Of a stretch of 22,138 bases of DNA, positions 1 through 7,300 are shown piece after piece. The number at the start of each line of letters is the position of its first letter. The first letter of the stretch is position 1. The DNA lies in IMG/VR virus record IMGVR_UViG_3300030103_005372, positions 1-22,138 of that record, one strand, 5' to 3'. The notes beneath the pieces were generated by a model. It ran no database searches, had not been told where the DNA came from, and saw only the letters and a program-made list of their open reading frames with translations. This DNA is from a virus. Made by a program: the position numbers and the translations under genes.

Positions 1-49
1 GCAACGGTTCATCTTTCAATAACAACCAAGACATCTCCATTGGGTTCAT
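1..49 (-). CDS. Partial small protein with PMExSW-LLK motif (5' end only)
   Basis: Only the first 16 or so codons are in the window. The upstream gene ends in TGA whose last base is the A of this ATG (TGATG), and GAGGTG lies five bases upstream, so translation coupling is likely. An ATG three bases earlier (position 52) is in frame but too close to the ribosome binding site. The visible peptide reads MNPMEMSWLLLKDEP. The segment PMEMSWLLLKDEP closely resembles PMEISWRLLKKDP near the C-terminus of the 147-aa protein at 14864-15307. Function unknown. Confidence 0.6.
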   Translation of the reverse strand, partial: MNPMEMSWLLLKDEPL

Positions 50-315
50 CATATCACCTCTTCTGTTTTACCGAGATTGTAGTCCATAGGTTTCTTACAA
101 GCACCGCATCGCTCAAGGTAGCAAAAGTGTAGCATACCGCAAAAGCGACAGCGTGTGCCACTACCGATGTTCACGATGTCTCGGATATTGCGCGTCTTCA
201 TGTTTTGACGCTTGACAACACCTTTCAACTTATCGCGCTCATCGGTCTTAACCATTGACTCTTCAGCCTTACGCCAGCCTTGTTTCTCAAGCCTTCGCAG
301 TTGTTGTAGGTCCAT
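49..315 (-). CDS. Small zinc-ribbon protein, 88 aa
   Basis: Residues 1-50 are charged and probably helical. The C-terminal part holds five cysteines (C56, C59, C65, C70, C73) in a CRFC...CGAC pattern, which is a short zinc ribbon. An earlier in-frame ATG at 330 overlaps the stop of the upstream 57-aa gene (ATGA) and would add five residues. I prefer 315 because GAGGGTGA lies five bases upstream of it, while nothing similar precedes 330. Role unknown; small zinc ribbons of this type act in protein-protein or nucleic acid contacts. It follows the head genes in the same operon, so it could be a late accessory protein. Confidence 0.8.
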   Translation of the reverse strand: MDLQQLRRLEKQGWRKAEESMVKTDERDKLKGVVKRQNMKTRNIRDIVNIGSGTRCRFCGMLHFCYLERCGACKKPMDYNLGKTEEVI

Positions 316-326
316 GTCGCTCACCC

Positions 327-500
327 TCATGAGGTGACGACTACGACATATAAGTTGCCCTGCATGGTATATGATGTTATACTCTCAACGGTCTTGCTTT
401 GAGTATAAGCATCAAGCACCTGTTGGACTCCACCCGCAACAGCCGCGCCTGTTTCACAAGCCTCGTTAGGCGTGAACTCAAACACTTTGGTATCGGACAA
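327..500 (-). CDS. Hypothetical protein, 57 aa, TTG start
   Basis: This frame fills the gap between the 85-aa gene and the zinc-ribbon gene. It opens with TTG, preceded by GAGGTGA at six-base spacing, and an in-frame stop lies directly upstream, so TTG is the only plausible start of the full frame. The product begins MSDTKVFEFTPNEACETG and ends in a hydrophobic LYVVVVTS strand. Its TGA is overlapped by an ATG (ATGA) in the next frame. No family is recognised. Its position after the capsid genes suggests a minor structural or assembly protein. Confidence 0.65.
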   Translation of the reverse strand: MSDTKVFEFTPNEACETGAAVAGGVQQVLDAYTQSKTVESITSYTMQGNLYVVVVTS

Positions 501-511
501 GGTGAATCACC

Positions 512-769
512 TCATCGCTTGCCGAAGACCATCAAACGACCACCGCTCGCGCCGGGGTCCGCAAAGCGGACTTTGGTCGCGGAAGTCGTATCAATTGAAG
601 CGGCCAAAGGTGCGCCACCGGCGGCGGCGGCGTTGGAAACAGCCGTCACCATGAGGATTTCCGTGAGGAAAGCACCCAATTCGGCGTCTTGGTCGCCGTT
701 CGCGACGGTTCCGGTAATCACAATCAAGTCGCCCAATGTGTGGGGTCGGTTATCGCTTACAAATGCCAT
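512..769 (-). CDS. Small beta-rich head-region protein, 85 aa
   Basis: The protein is rich in short beta-type segments (LIVITGTVANGD, ILMVTAVSN, KVRFADPGASGG) with Gly/Ala linkers, typical of small virion surface or decoration proteins. Two earlier in-frame ATGs (805 and 778) exist, but 805 lacks a ribosome binding site and 778 is too close to one. The ATG at 769 has AGGAG nine bases upstream and begins one base after the upstream stop codon. It is third downstream of the major capsid gene. Decoration or head-completion protein is an inference; no family is recognised. Confidence 0.8.
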   Translation of the reverse strand: MAFVSDNRPHTLGDLIVITGTVANGDQDAELGAFLTEILMVTAVSNAAAAGGAPLAASIDTTSATKVRFADPGASGGRLMVFGKR

Positions 770-770
770 A

Positions 771-1145
771 TCATTCATCTCCTGTTGTTTCTGCTTCTTC
801 GCCATCGGTTAAAGACTCTTCGGGCGGGTTAAGGTGCGCGTCAATTAACGCGAGCAACTTCGCCTTTGTTTTGAGAGAGGACGCGCCTTCAACGCTGTTC
901 TCTTCCATCCACGAGAGGATGTCGCCTTTCGTCCAACCCATGTCGGGTAGACCGTCGTTGCCTTCGTCCACAGTCTCAACCTCAAAGGTGTGTCCTGTGA
1001 TGACAAATTCCGGTCCGTCAACAGCCGCGCGGTTGGCGTCAAGCCATCCAGCCGACACTTCGCGAGTCTCACCCCAAATCCACCATCCTAAGCGTCCACA
1101 GTTCGCGCCAGCGCGTCGTGAACCTTTGTAGGTAATTGTAGGCAA
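771..1145 (-). CDS. Head-region protein with C-terminal HeH/SAP-like domain, 124 aa
   Basis: Residues 1-60 are Gly/Trp-rich and probably beta. Residues 69-105 (MGWTKGDILSWMEEN ... LKTKAKLLALIDAHL) match the helix-extended loop-helix (HeH, LEM/SAP-like) pattern, in which a TK-x-(E/K)-LL-x-LI helix follows a short loop. An acidic tail ends the protein. HeH domains occur in virus head-completion or connector-region proteins and may bind DNA. A GTG at 1154 would add three residues but lies inside the GAGGTG ribosome binding site. TTG at 1145 has correct spacing and gives MPTITYKG, resembling the MVAITHRG start of the upstream gene. Confidence 0.8.
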   Translation of the reverse strand: MPTITYKGSRRAGANCGRLGWWIWGETREVSAGWLDANRAAVDGPEFVITGHTFEVETVDEGNDGLPDMGWTKGDILSWMEENSVEGASSLKTKAKLLALIDAHLNPPEESLTDGEEAETTGDE

Positions 1146-1155
1146 AGAAAGCACC

Positions 1156-1767
1156 TCAAGCCAAAAGCAGAAGCAAGGTCACGGATTCAGTTGTTCCCGA
1201 AGTGTTCTTCAAGACCAAAGGAGTCCTCTTGTGCAAAGGCGCGTCATCGTTCATTTGAACGGTCGCGTTTCCGGCAAGAGTGATTTCCGTTGCGGTTAGC
1301 GCGGTCAGCGTTCCAACAATTGCTCCTTCTGCGTTAAGAACGAAGTCTCCAACGCTGAATTGAGTTGTTGCGTCAACTGTGTCAACAGCGGCGACTGACT
1401 CACTCGTCAAGAAGTGGGAACCATCGTTGATGAGAACGCCACTTGACGCGTGCTGGGAAAGACCCGGTGCGGCGTTGGATTCACTCCATTGGCAAGAAGC
1501 ATGCAGGATTTCGCTGACTTGACCGGAGAGGGTCAATGTGGCATTGTCCGTCGCTGTTGACCAATGAACAACAACCAATCGTGGGTTGAACCTGTTTGCT
1601 CGGTCGGTTTGTTGTGGCTCAAAAGAAGCGAGAGAGCCGGGATAGGACGCGCCCATCCAAAGCGTCTCATCTTGGTCAACGCCGCCTTGCATTGGCAAGT
1701 CTGCGAGAACATCAACGCCGCCTGCGCTACTCGTGTAAGTAATTCCTCTGTGTGTTATTGCTACCAT
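1156..1767 (-). CDS. Probable head decoration/structural protein, 203 aa
   Basis: The gene directly follows the major capsid gene and has GAGGTGATG before the ATG. The product is Thr/Ser/Ala/Val-rich with alternating hydrophobic strands (PRLVVVHWSTATDNATLTLSG, TTQFSVGDFVLNAEGAIVG, EITLAGNATVQM), so an all-beta fold is likely. There is no signal peptide or membrane segment apart from a hydrophobic SVTLLLLLA end, which reads as a closing strand. Position after the capsid protein and beta-rich composition suggest a decoration, head-fibre or stabilising protein. This is inference; no specific family is recognised. Confidence 0.85.
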   Translation of the reverse strand: MVAITHRGITYTSSAGGVDVLADLPMQGGVDQDETLWMGASYPGSLASFEPQQTDRANRFNPRLVVVHWSTATDNATLTLSGQVSEILHASCQWSESNAAPGLSQHASSGVLINDGSHFLTSESVAAVDTVDATTQFSVGDFVLNAEGAIVGTLTALTATEITLAGNATVQMNDDAPLHKRTPLVLKNTSGTTESVTLLLLLA

Positions 1768-1778
1768 ATTTCATCACC

Positions 1779-2918
1779 TCATTGTAGGTCGCGAATGCTC
1801 CCGCTTGCGCCAAAGAACGAACACCAAAGTTCGCCCATTGTTCGGTAAAGCCCCTCTTGTCCAAGACGGTTAATCGCGAATGGGTCGCCAGTCTCAATAC
1901 CGCTTTCGTAGTATTGGGTTGGGATTGCAGTTTGGAACCACAAGTAGTCCGTGTCCAAGTAGTAGATGCGCGACAGACTGCTTGCGCCTTCGTCGGGCAT
2001 GTCCTTGGTTGGAATCATTGGAACGCCGTTGTAGGTTGCGACGATGAACCCAGCCTCAAGACCGGGGACACCCTTCACGCCGTTGTAGGTAGGCGTAATT
2101 CGCTTGCTGTCCATGAATCGCTGTTGGGATTGGAGCAACTGCTGAACGCGCATCAAAGTGTCGTAGCCCGTAAGCATAACCTTCGGGTTACCACCACGAG
2201 TCCAAAGTTGCTGGAACAATCCGTCCATTTGATTGAGGGACAGGTTGCGGTTAGAGGAGGCAACATCAACTTCTGCGCTGTGGAAAGCGGCGGAACCATC
2301 GCGAGTGATGGAGTAGATGTCGTGGTCCGTGGTTGCGCTTACATGCGCTGTTCCGATTGTCATCTTGTCGGGGTCGGACACAAGTCGGTCAAGCGACTCA
2401 AAGTCGTTTCCGGCTGGGGTGTCAATGTCCTGCAAGAGCATGCGGTTGATGTGTTCAGCGTGGTGCTTACCCATCTCTTCCTTCAAGACTTGGCGGACAT
2501 CGCCCATACCGTCGTCCTTGTCGGAAAGGAACATGCTCACTTCGGACAAGTCAAAAGTGTGCGCGACAGTCTTGGGCTTTGCGGCCACATGCAAGAATTC
2601 GGGTCGGCTGGTGTCGGGAAGAACGCCGTTCTCCGCGATGCCACCGCCCTTGGTAAAGGAAGCGCGCTCCGTGAGGATACGCCATCCACTTCGCTCCCAC
2701 GGCTTCTTTGGCAGAATGGAGAACGCGTTGAACTCTTGGTTCAACTGCGACCACACTTTGCGACCGTAGATTGCTTGGTAGGTTCCCGCGGTGCTGGACA
2801 TGAGAGGGCTGTCAGCCTTCAAAATGTCGCTTGACCCGTAGGTGTATCCGGTTTGAGAAGCCCCACCGTAGTAGTAACGCTCCATGTCTTGAACAGTTCT
2901 CACATAATTTCGTGCCAT
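1779..2918 (-). CDS. Major capsid protein, HK97 fold
   Basis: At 379 aa this has the length and layout of an HK97-type major capsid protein. Residues 1-34 form an N-terminal arm; roughly 60-115 fit the E-loop region; KHHAEHINRMLLQDID (about 151-166) fits the spine helix region; PKVMLTGYDTLMRVQQLL (245-262) and GVKGVPGLEAGFIVATYNGVPMIP (280-303) carry the P/A-domain signature near the C-terminus. It assembles the icosahedral head. SDILKADSP around K34/A35 could be a maturation cleavage site resembling the K/S site in HK97. The start codon overlaps the protease stop (TGATG) with GGAGGTGAAT upstream. The gene order protease then capsid protein supports the call. Confidence 0.92.
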   Translation of the reverse strand: MARNYVRTVQDMERYYYGGASQTGYTYGSSDILKADSPLMSSTAGTYQAIYGRKVWSQLNQEFNAFSILPKKPWERSGWRILTERASFTKGGGIAENGVLPDTSRPEFLHVAAKPKTVAHTFDLSEVSMFLSDKDDGMGDVRQVLKEEMGKHHAEHINRMLLQDIDTPAGNDFESLDRLVSDPDKMTIGTAHVSATTDHDIYSITRDGSAAFHSAEVDVASSNRNLSLNQMDGLFQQLWTRGGNPKVMLTGYDTLMRVQQLLQSQQRFMDSKRITPTYNGVKGVPGLEAGFIVATYNGVPMIPTKDMPDEGASSLSRIYYLDTDYLWFQTAIPTQYYESGIETGDPFAINRLGQEGLYRTMGELWCSFFGASGSIRDLQ

Positions 2919-3802
2919 CAGTATTCACCTCCGTTCAACGCTTTTCCTGCAAGTCGGTGGACATCGTCCCACGACATGTTTGCAAGTTCGGCGGTGTCGG
3001 GAATGGTTACGCTTGCAGTCGCGGCGGACTTTGCAATCGTAGAAGAGCCGGACGAAACATTGTCAATCCGGTCGTTGAGGGCAAGGACTGCCTTCTGCAA
3101 CTCAACCATTGGAGCGCGAGCATCAAAGTTGGACTTTGCAATTTCGTTCTCCTCGGCCTTTTGCTCCTTGAGGAAGCGTTCGGTGAAGTGGCTGTTCAAG
3201 TCAGCCTTGAATTGTTGCTCGGTAGCCGCGGCTTTGAACACCTCGTAAGCGGACTCAATCTCGGACTGCGAAACATTCGCGGCGTTGAGATAGTCGGACT
3301 TGATGACATTCTTGTTGCCTGTTGGGGCAGAGCCGAAGTTGGGTTGTGGACGCTTGCCGGAATCGTCTTCGCCAGCACCTTCAAGGGAACCCTGTCCGCG
3401 CATGTCAAACGATGTTTCTTGTGGTCCGTAGCCCTTGCCGAAGTGGTCGCGAGCGGCGTTCGGGTCATACCCTGCGCTCTTTGCAGTCTGCTCAAGCCAC
3501 ATTAGGTAGTCGCTCGTAATCATGTCATCTCCTTTTTTCATGTCTTTCTTCTCCTTTTTGTCTTCGTCGTCGTCGGCATACATCATGTCTTCGTTTTCGT
3601 CGTCTTCGTCGTCGTCGTCGTCGCCGAATGGACCGGGGTCACCATCACCGTCGGGGTCAAGTGAACGAGGCATCGTTTTCTTCTTGGGCTTTTCATCGTC
3701 CATCATGCCTGCGTCTTTTTCTTCTTTGTCCTTGTCATCGTCCTCTAATTTCTTTGAAAGACGCTCAAGCACGCTTTGTAGTTCGCTCATCGTGTTGGTC
3801 AT
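2918..3802 (-). CDS. Possible nested scaffold protein, internal in-frame start (294 aa)
   Basis: Met178 of the protease-scaffold protein falls exactly at the end of the protease domain. Its codon (3802-3800) is preceded by GGTGA at four-base spacing, with GGAGG further upstream. This is as good as the sites used by confirmed genes in this operon; the giant-protein gene also uses GAGGTGA with four-base spacing. An internal start would give a free 294-aa acidic scaffold, as lambda Nu3 is made inside the protease gene C. The site could also arise by chance from the codons for KEDTGEN. Confidence 0.4.
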   Translation of the reverse strand: MTNTMSELQSVLERLSKKLEDDDKDKEEKDAGMMDDEKPKKKTMPRSLDPDGDGDPGPFGDDDDDEDDENEDMMYADDDEDKKEKKDMKKGDDMITSDYLMWLEQTAKSAGYDPNAARDHFGKGYGPQETSFDMRGQGSLEGAGEDDSGKRPQPNFGSAPTGNKNVIKSDYLNAANVSQSEIESAYEVFKAAATEQQFKADLNSHFTERFLKEQKAEENEIAKSNFDARAPMVELQKAVLALNDRIDNVSSGSSTIAKSAATASVTIPDTAELANMSWDDVHRLAGKALNGGEY

Positions 3803-4333
3803 ATTCTCACCGGTATCCTCCTTGAGTATGCGAAATTGTGCTTCCGGGTTGATACCCTTCTCACAAATCGTAACCTCGTGGAGTTCCATGCGACGGATTT
3901 CGCGGTAGTCGCCGCGCGTTTGGTCGCTCTTGTTGACGCGCTCAAATGCTTGACCGCCGATGGAGAACGAGCGCAGGCTCCCCTTGCGGATTTCCGAAGC
4001 CACTTCGCGTGCCTTCTCAATGTCGCCGCGCAACTTGATGACGACGAACATGCCGGTGTCGTCAACTTCCGACTTCCACAAACGACCCGATGAGTCGGTG
4101 TAGGAAGGGATGACGCTCCCGACTTGAATGTTAGAGTGAGCAAGTTGCACATTGCGAAAGCCATCGGCTTTCATAAATTTGCCAAACGCGTCTTTCAATG
4201 CTCCGCGTGTGATGAGGTCGCCTTGCTTGTCAACCATCTCAACTGACGCGTATCCAGCGACAACCAAGTCGTTACCAATCCCCTTCAAAATGATGGGGTC
4301 GGAGGACGAAGCAGGTGCCGCGAGAATCGCCAT
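2918..4333 (-). CDS. HK97-type prohead protease fused to acidic scaffold region
   Basis: Residues 18-175 match the HK97 prohead protease family (peptidase U35): a GYASVEMVDKQGDLI strand, a candidate catalytic His66 in NVQLAHSN, GSVIPSYTD, EKAREVASEIRKGSLRSFSIGG with candidate Ser122/Ser124, and ELHEVTICEKGINPEAQF. The family cleaves scaffold and capsid N-termini in the prohead. Residues 178-471 are unlike the protease: an Asp/Glu/Lys-rich stretch (about 197-270), a linker, a helical region (350-430) and a tail MSWDDVHRLAG. This part is probably the scaffold (delta-domain function). An internal start at 3802 may express it alone. GGGTGAGC precedes the ATG. The capsid gene follows with a one-base overlap. 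Confidence 0.9.
   Translation of the reverse strand: MAILAAPASSSDPIILKGIGNDLVVAGYASVEMVDKQGDLITRGALKDAFGKFMKADGFRNVQLAHSNIQVGSVIPSYTDSSGRLWKSEVDDTGMFVVIKLRGDIEKAREVASEIRKGSLRSFSIGGQAFERVNKSDQTRGDYREIRRMELHEVTICEKGINPEAQFRILKEDTGENMTNTMSELQSVLERLSKKLEDDDKDKEEKDAGMMDDEKPKKKTMPRSLDPDGDGDPGPFGDDDDDEDDENEDMMYADDDEDKKEKKDMKKGDDMITSDYLMWLEQTAKSAGYDPNAARDHFGKGYGPQETSFDMRGQGSLEGAGEDDSGKRPQPNFGSAPTGNKNVIKSDYLNAANVSQSEIESAYEVFKAAATEQQFKADLNSHFTERFLKEQKAEENEIAKSNFDARAPMVELQKAVLALNDRIDNVSSGSSTIAKSAATASVTIPDTAELANMSWDDVHRLAGKALNGGEY
3560..3622 (-). repeat. Asp/Glu codon-repeat tract in scaffold region
   Basis: Runs of GAC/GAA codons (gtc/ttc on the plus strand) encode a D/E-dominated stretch at residues 238-258, broken only by N, MMYA. 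It is an imperfect trinucleotide tract that can change length by slippage. In the protein it makes a highly acidic, disordered segment of the scaffold. Confidence 0.7.
3807..3811 (-). promoter_or_regulatory. Internal ribosome binding site (GGTGA) before Met178
   Basis: GGTGA, with GGAGG at 3817-3821 just upstream, sits inside the protease coding region four bases before ATG 3802. It is the main evidence for a nested scaffold start at the domain boundary. Confidence 0.4.
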
Positions 4334-4351
4334 TGCTCACCCGACTTCTTT

Positions 4352-7300
4352 TCATCCTATATGAAAGGAACTCTTCTCAACCGCGATTACCCCGTCCTCT
4401 TCCAGCGTTGCTTCTTCACCTTCGGTGCTTCGCAGTCGCTTGGTTTTCTTGGCCGTAGCGGGTTTCAACTCATCATCTCTTCGCGCTTGAGGGTCAAAGT
4501 CCGGCATGGTGTCGTCGCGAATGTTTTCAGTCGGGCCGCGAGGAGACTCGTCATAAGTCGCGTAACCAATACCCAACCCTTGAATTCCGGTGCTGGTCGT
4601 TTTCTCCTTCGTTAGTTGTTCCAAACCACGCTCCAACAATTCAAGCCCGCGCTTGATGACTTCTTCTTCCTCTTCCAACACTTTCTTTGGTTTCTTGCTG
4701 TGACCTGCTGGCGGTTCGGGGACGACCTCATCGTATTCCGGCTCTTCGGTTTTTTCTTTCAACAGCAACAGCGCGGCTGATGCTTCCCAATACGGCTCTT
4801 GGTCGCGAGCCAACTTGACGAGGTATTCGTTGCCCCATAGCGAAGAGTGAGGTTCAATGGTCCAAAGACCCTCTTCCTCACGCGTTTTGCAAATAACTTC
4901 ATCGTCAAATGCAGGGAACGACACCACGATGTTTCCTTTCTTCACAGACACCTTCTGCGGAACATTATGGTCGCCTGCCATGATAGCCAGCGTCTCCACG
5001 CTGTTTGCGGCAAACGGTTCGTTGTCGGTGATTTTCGCCGCACGGATTCGGTAGAGTGGATGTTCTTTCTTTGTCACCGAAACGCCGGTGCAACGCACCG
5101 TTGCGAAGTCGCCGACCTTCAATCCACGCGGTCCTTTTGCGCTTCCTACATTCATGTAGTGTTCATCGCCAACTTGTTGCGCGCGCTTCCCGTAGTGTTC
5201 CGGGTGCATGAGCGGACCAACACCGATGCCGTAAGTTGTGCCGGAGACAGAGAGTATGACGACATCCACGACCTTCTCCTTGGTGAGCAACACCCACTTC
5301 GGATGCCGAGGTTCACCTTTCATGTAAGTCGCGTTAGCGTCGCGTAGTAGGATGTCCTCTTCATTTTCTTTTAACAAACCGTCAACCGCGGTTTGCAACC
5401 CTTCGTCATCGCTACGCTTGGTGTTGATAGGTTCGGGCATTTTGATGTGTTCGCTGGATTCGTATTGAGCGCGTAGATGACGGATGCGGTCCTTGGTCGG
5501 CATGTTGTGCGTGTCTTCGTCTGCCGTCTTGAGCAAGTCAAGAACGGTCATTATTCCATCATGAAGAATCGCGTGAACCGTGAAGTCCTTTTCGTAGACT
5601 TTGTCCACCTCTTCCACAATCGCCTCATCCAACTTCACTTCTCCTTCTGCCCCATACGCTGTGAACTTTTTACCTTTCCTCGTCGCAATGACATGTTCGC
5701 CTTGTGGGTAGAGCGAGATGACCCAATCGCCCGTGAAGCCGCGCAAGTGTTGCATGTCTTCCAAGTCAAAAATGCGATGCATGAACTTGACAGGAGGTGG
5801 GCGACCGTCGTCCTTCATGAAGAGCGTGTCATCCATCAACGCGTTGAGTCGGAGGGAAAGAGAATACTGCATGATGTCGTCGTTGAGCGTGACCGGCGTC
5901 TCCTGCTGTGTTGGATGGGCCATGATGTTCTGTATTTGCTGACCCACGCGAATGTTGGGGTTCGGCTCCATACCTTGCGCGAACTCGGCGTAGTTGATGT
6001 GTTGCCGGTCGTTTATGTTGAGAGGCTTCAAGTCCCGGTTTACATGACGCATAGGGTCGCGATTCATGACGCTTTGCGTGGTGGGCATGGGGTTGTAAGC
6101 GTGGGCGTTGTCGTCTTCAATGATGAGAAAACCATCAGCCATTGCGTCTTCGTTGAAGGTGTGGGTGGACTTGGAAGGCAAGCCGAAGTGAAATTGATTT
6201 TCTCTTGACGCGTTGACGGGATAGGGGGAGGCATGAGCAAAGTCGCCACCGCTCGTGCCAACAGCCTGTTTGCCTCCCGTCAACACCGTGGCCGAGCCTG
6301 TTTTGGTGGTGTCACCCGTTGCTAACCCAAAGTTCAACAGCGACTTGGGGTCGGCGAAGTTCATCATTTTCTTTGCTGTCATGGCAACATTGCCTCGGAA
6401 ACCTCGCGCGACCGTGCTGAAGTCCATTGCGACATCGCTACCTTTGCCCGTCTCTTGCAGATAATGGTTCATGACCTCGCGAATAGCCTCGCGCTCTTGA
6501 TAGATGTTGATGTCCTTCTCTTGCCTCTTTGCGTTGACGACCTTTACGGTGTCGCCACCGTGGAGAAGCCCTTCTCGCTGTGCTTCGGCTGAACGGTGCA
6601 TACCACCCAAGTTGCCGCTCTTGATGTTCCTAAAAGAAGCAACCAATTGCTGTCGCAACTCTTCGTTGTTGACATTGGCAAAGTTGGGGTATCCCTCAAG
6701 GGGCTTCGCTTGAAGTGCGCGATTCTTGTATTTGTATCGCTCTCCCGACCGCTGATGTGGATAATAACGCGCGGCGAACGCTTCGGCAAAAGTGATGCCC
6801 TGTTCTTCTGCCGCCTTCTCAACTTCGGCCATGACCTTTTCGTAGATGGTAGTTGAGCGCGCATTGGCTTTTTTGCCCCCAGCACCTTGCGCTACGGAAA
6901 GCGCGGCTTTGTAGGCCGTTGGTTGACGACCTTCAAAATGTTCGTCCTTGAGATGACTGGCGAAGGATTCGTTGGCTTCATGAACTTCGCGCTGGGACGA
7001 CAAATCAATGATGCTTCTTTTTTCTTCTTCGCTGAACAGTTCGCCGAGAGTGAAACGCTTGCCGTTGTAGAAGAGGTTGTTCTTTGTCGTCATCAACTTG
7101 GCTCTCGCGGTTGGTCCAAGCGATTGCAACATTTCAGCAATGCGCATGGTGTAAGCGGTCATGTCATGGTCCGCGTTGGTGCCTTTGTTATACGCGTTCG
7201 GGATGTGTTTCTCAACACCCTTACGCAACATGTTGAACAGCGTCTTTGTGTTCCTGTGCGACTCAAACATGTTTGTCAAATATCGCTCCATGTTCTTCTG

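Noticed and set aside
377-408. Inverted repeat TTATACTC ... GAGTATAA with a 16-base loop
   Set aside because: It falls inside the 57-aa coding frame, has short arms, a long loop and no T-run, so it is not supported as a terminator or operator.
1857-2834. 325-aa plus-strand open frame, and other long plus-strand frames (e.g. 5477-6208, 9575-10267)
   Set aside because: They lie wholly antisense to clear minus-strand genes (capsid protein, giant protein). Their length comes from the codon usage of the real genes, and their products resemble no known protein.
3560-3622. Possible calcium-binding EF-hand-like Asp-rich loop in the scaffold
   Set aside because: The Asp run lacks EF-hand spacing and flanking helices; it is a low-complexity acidic tract.
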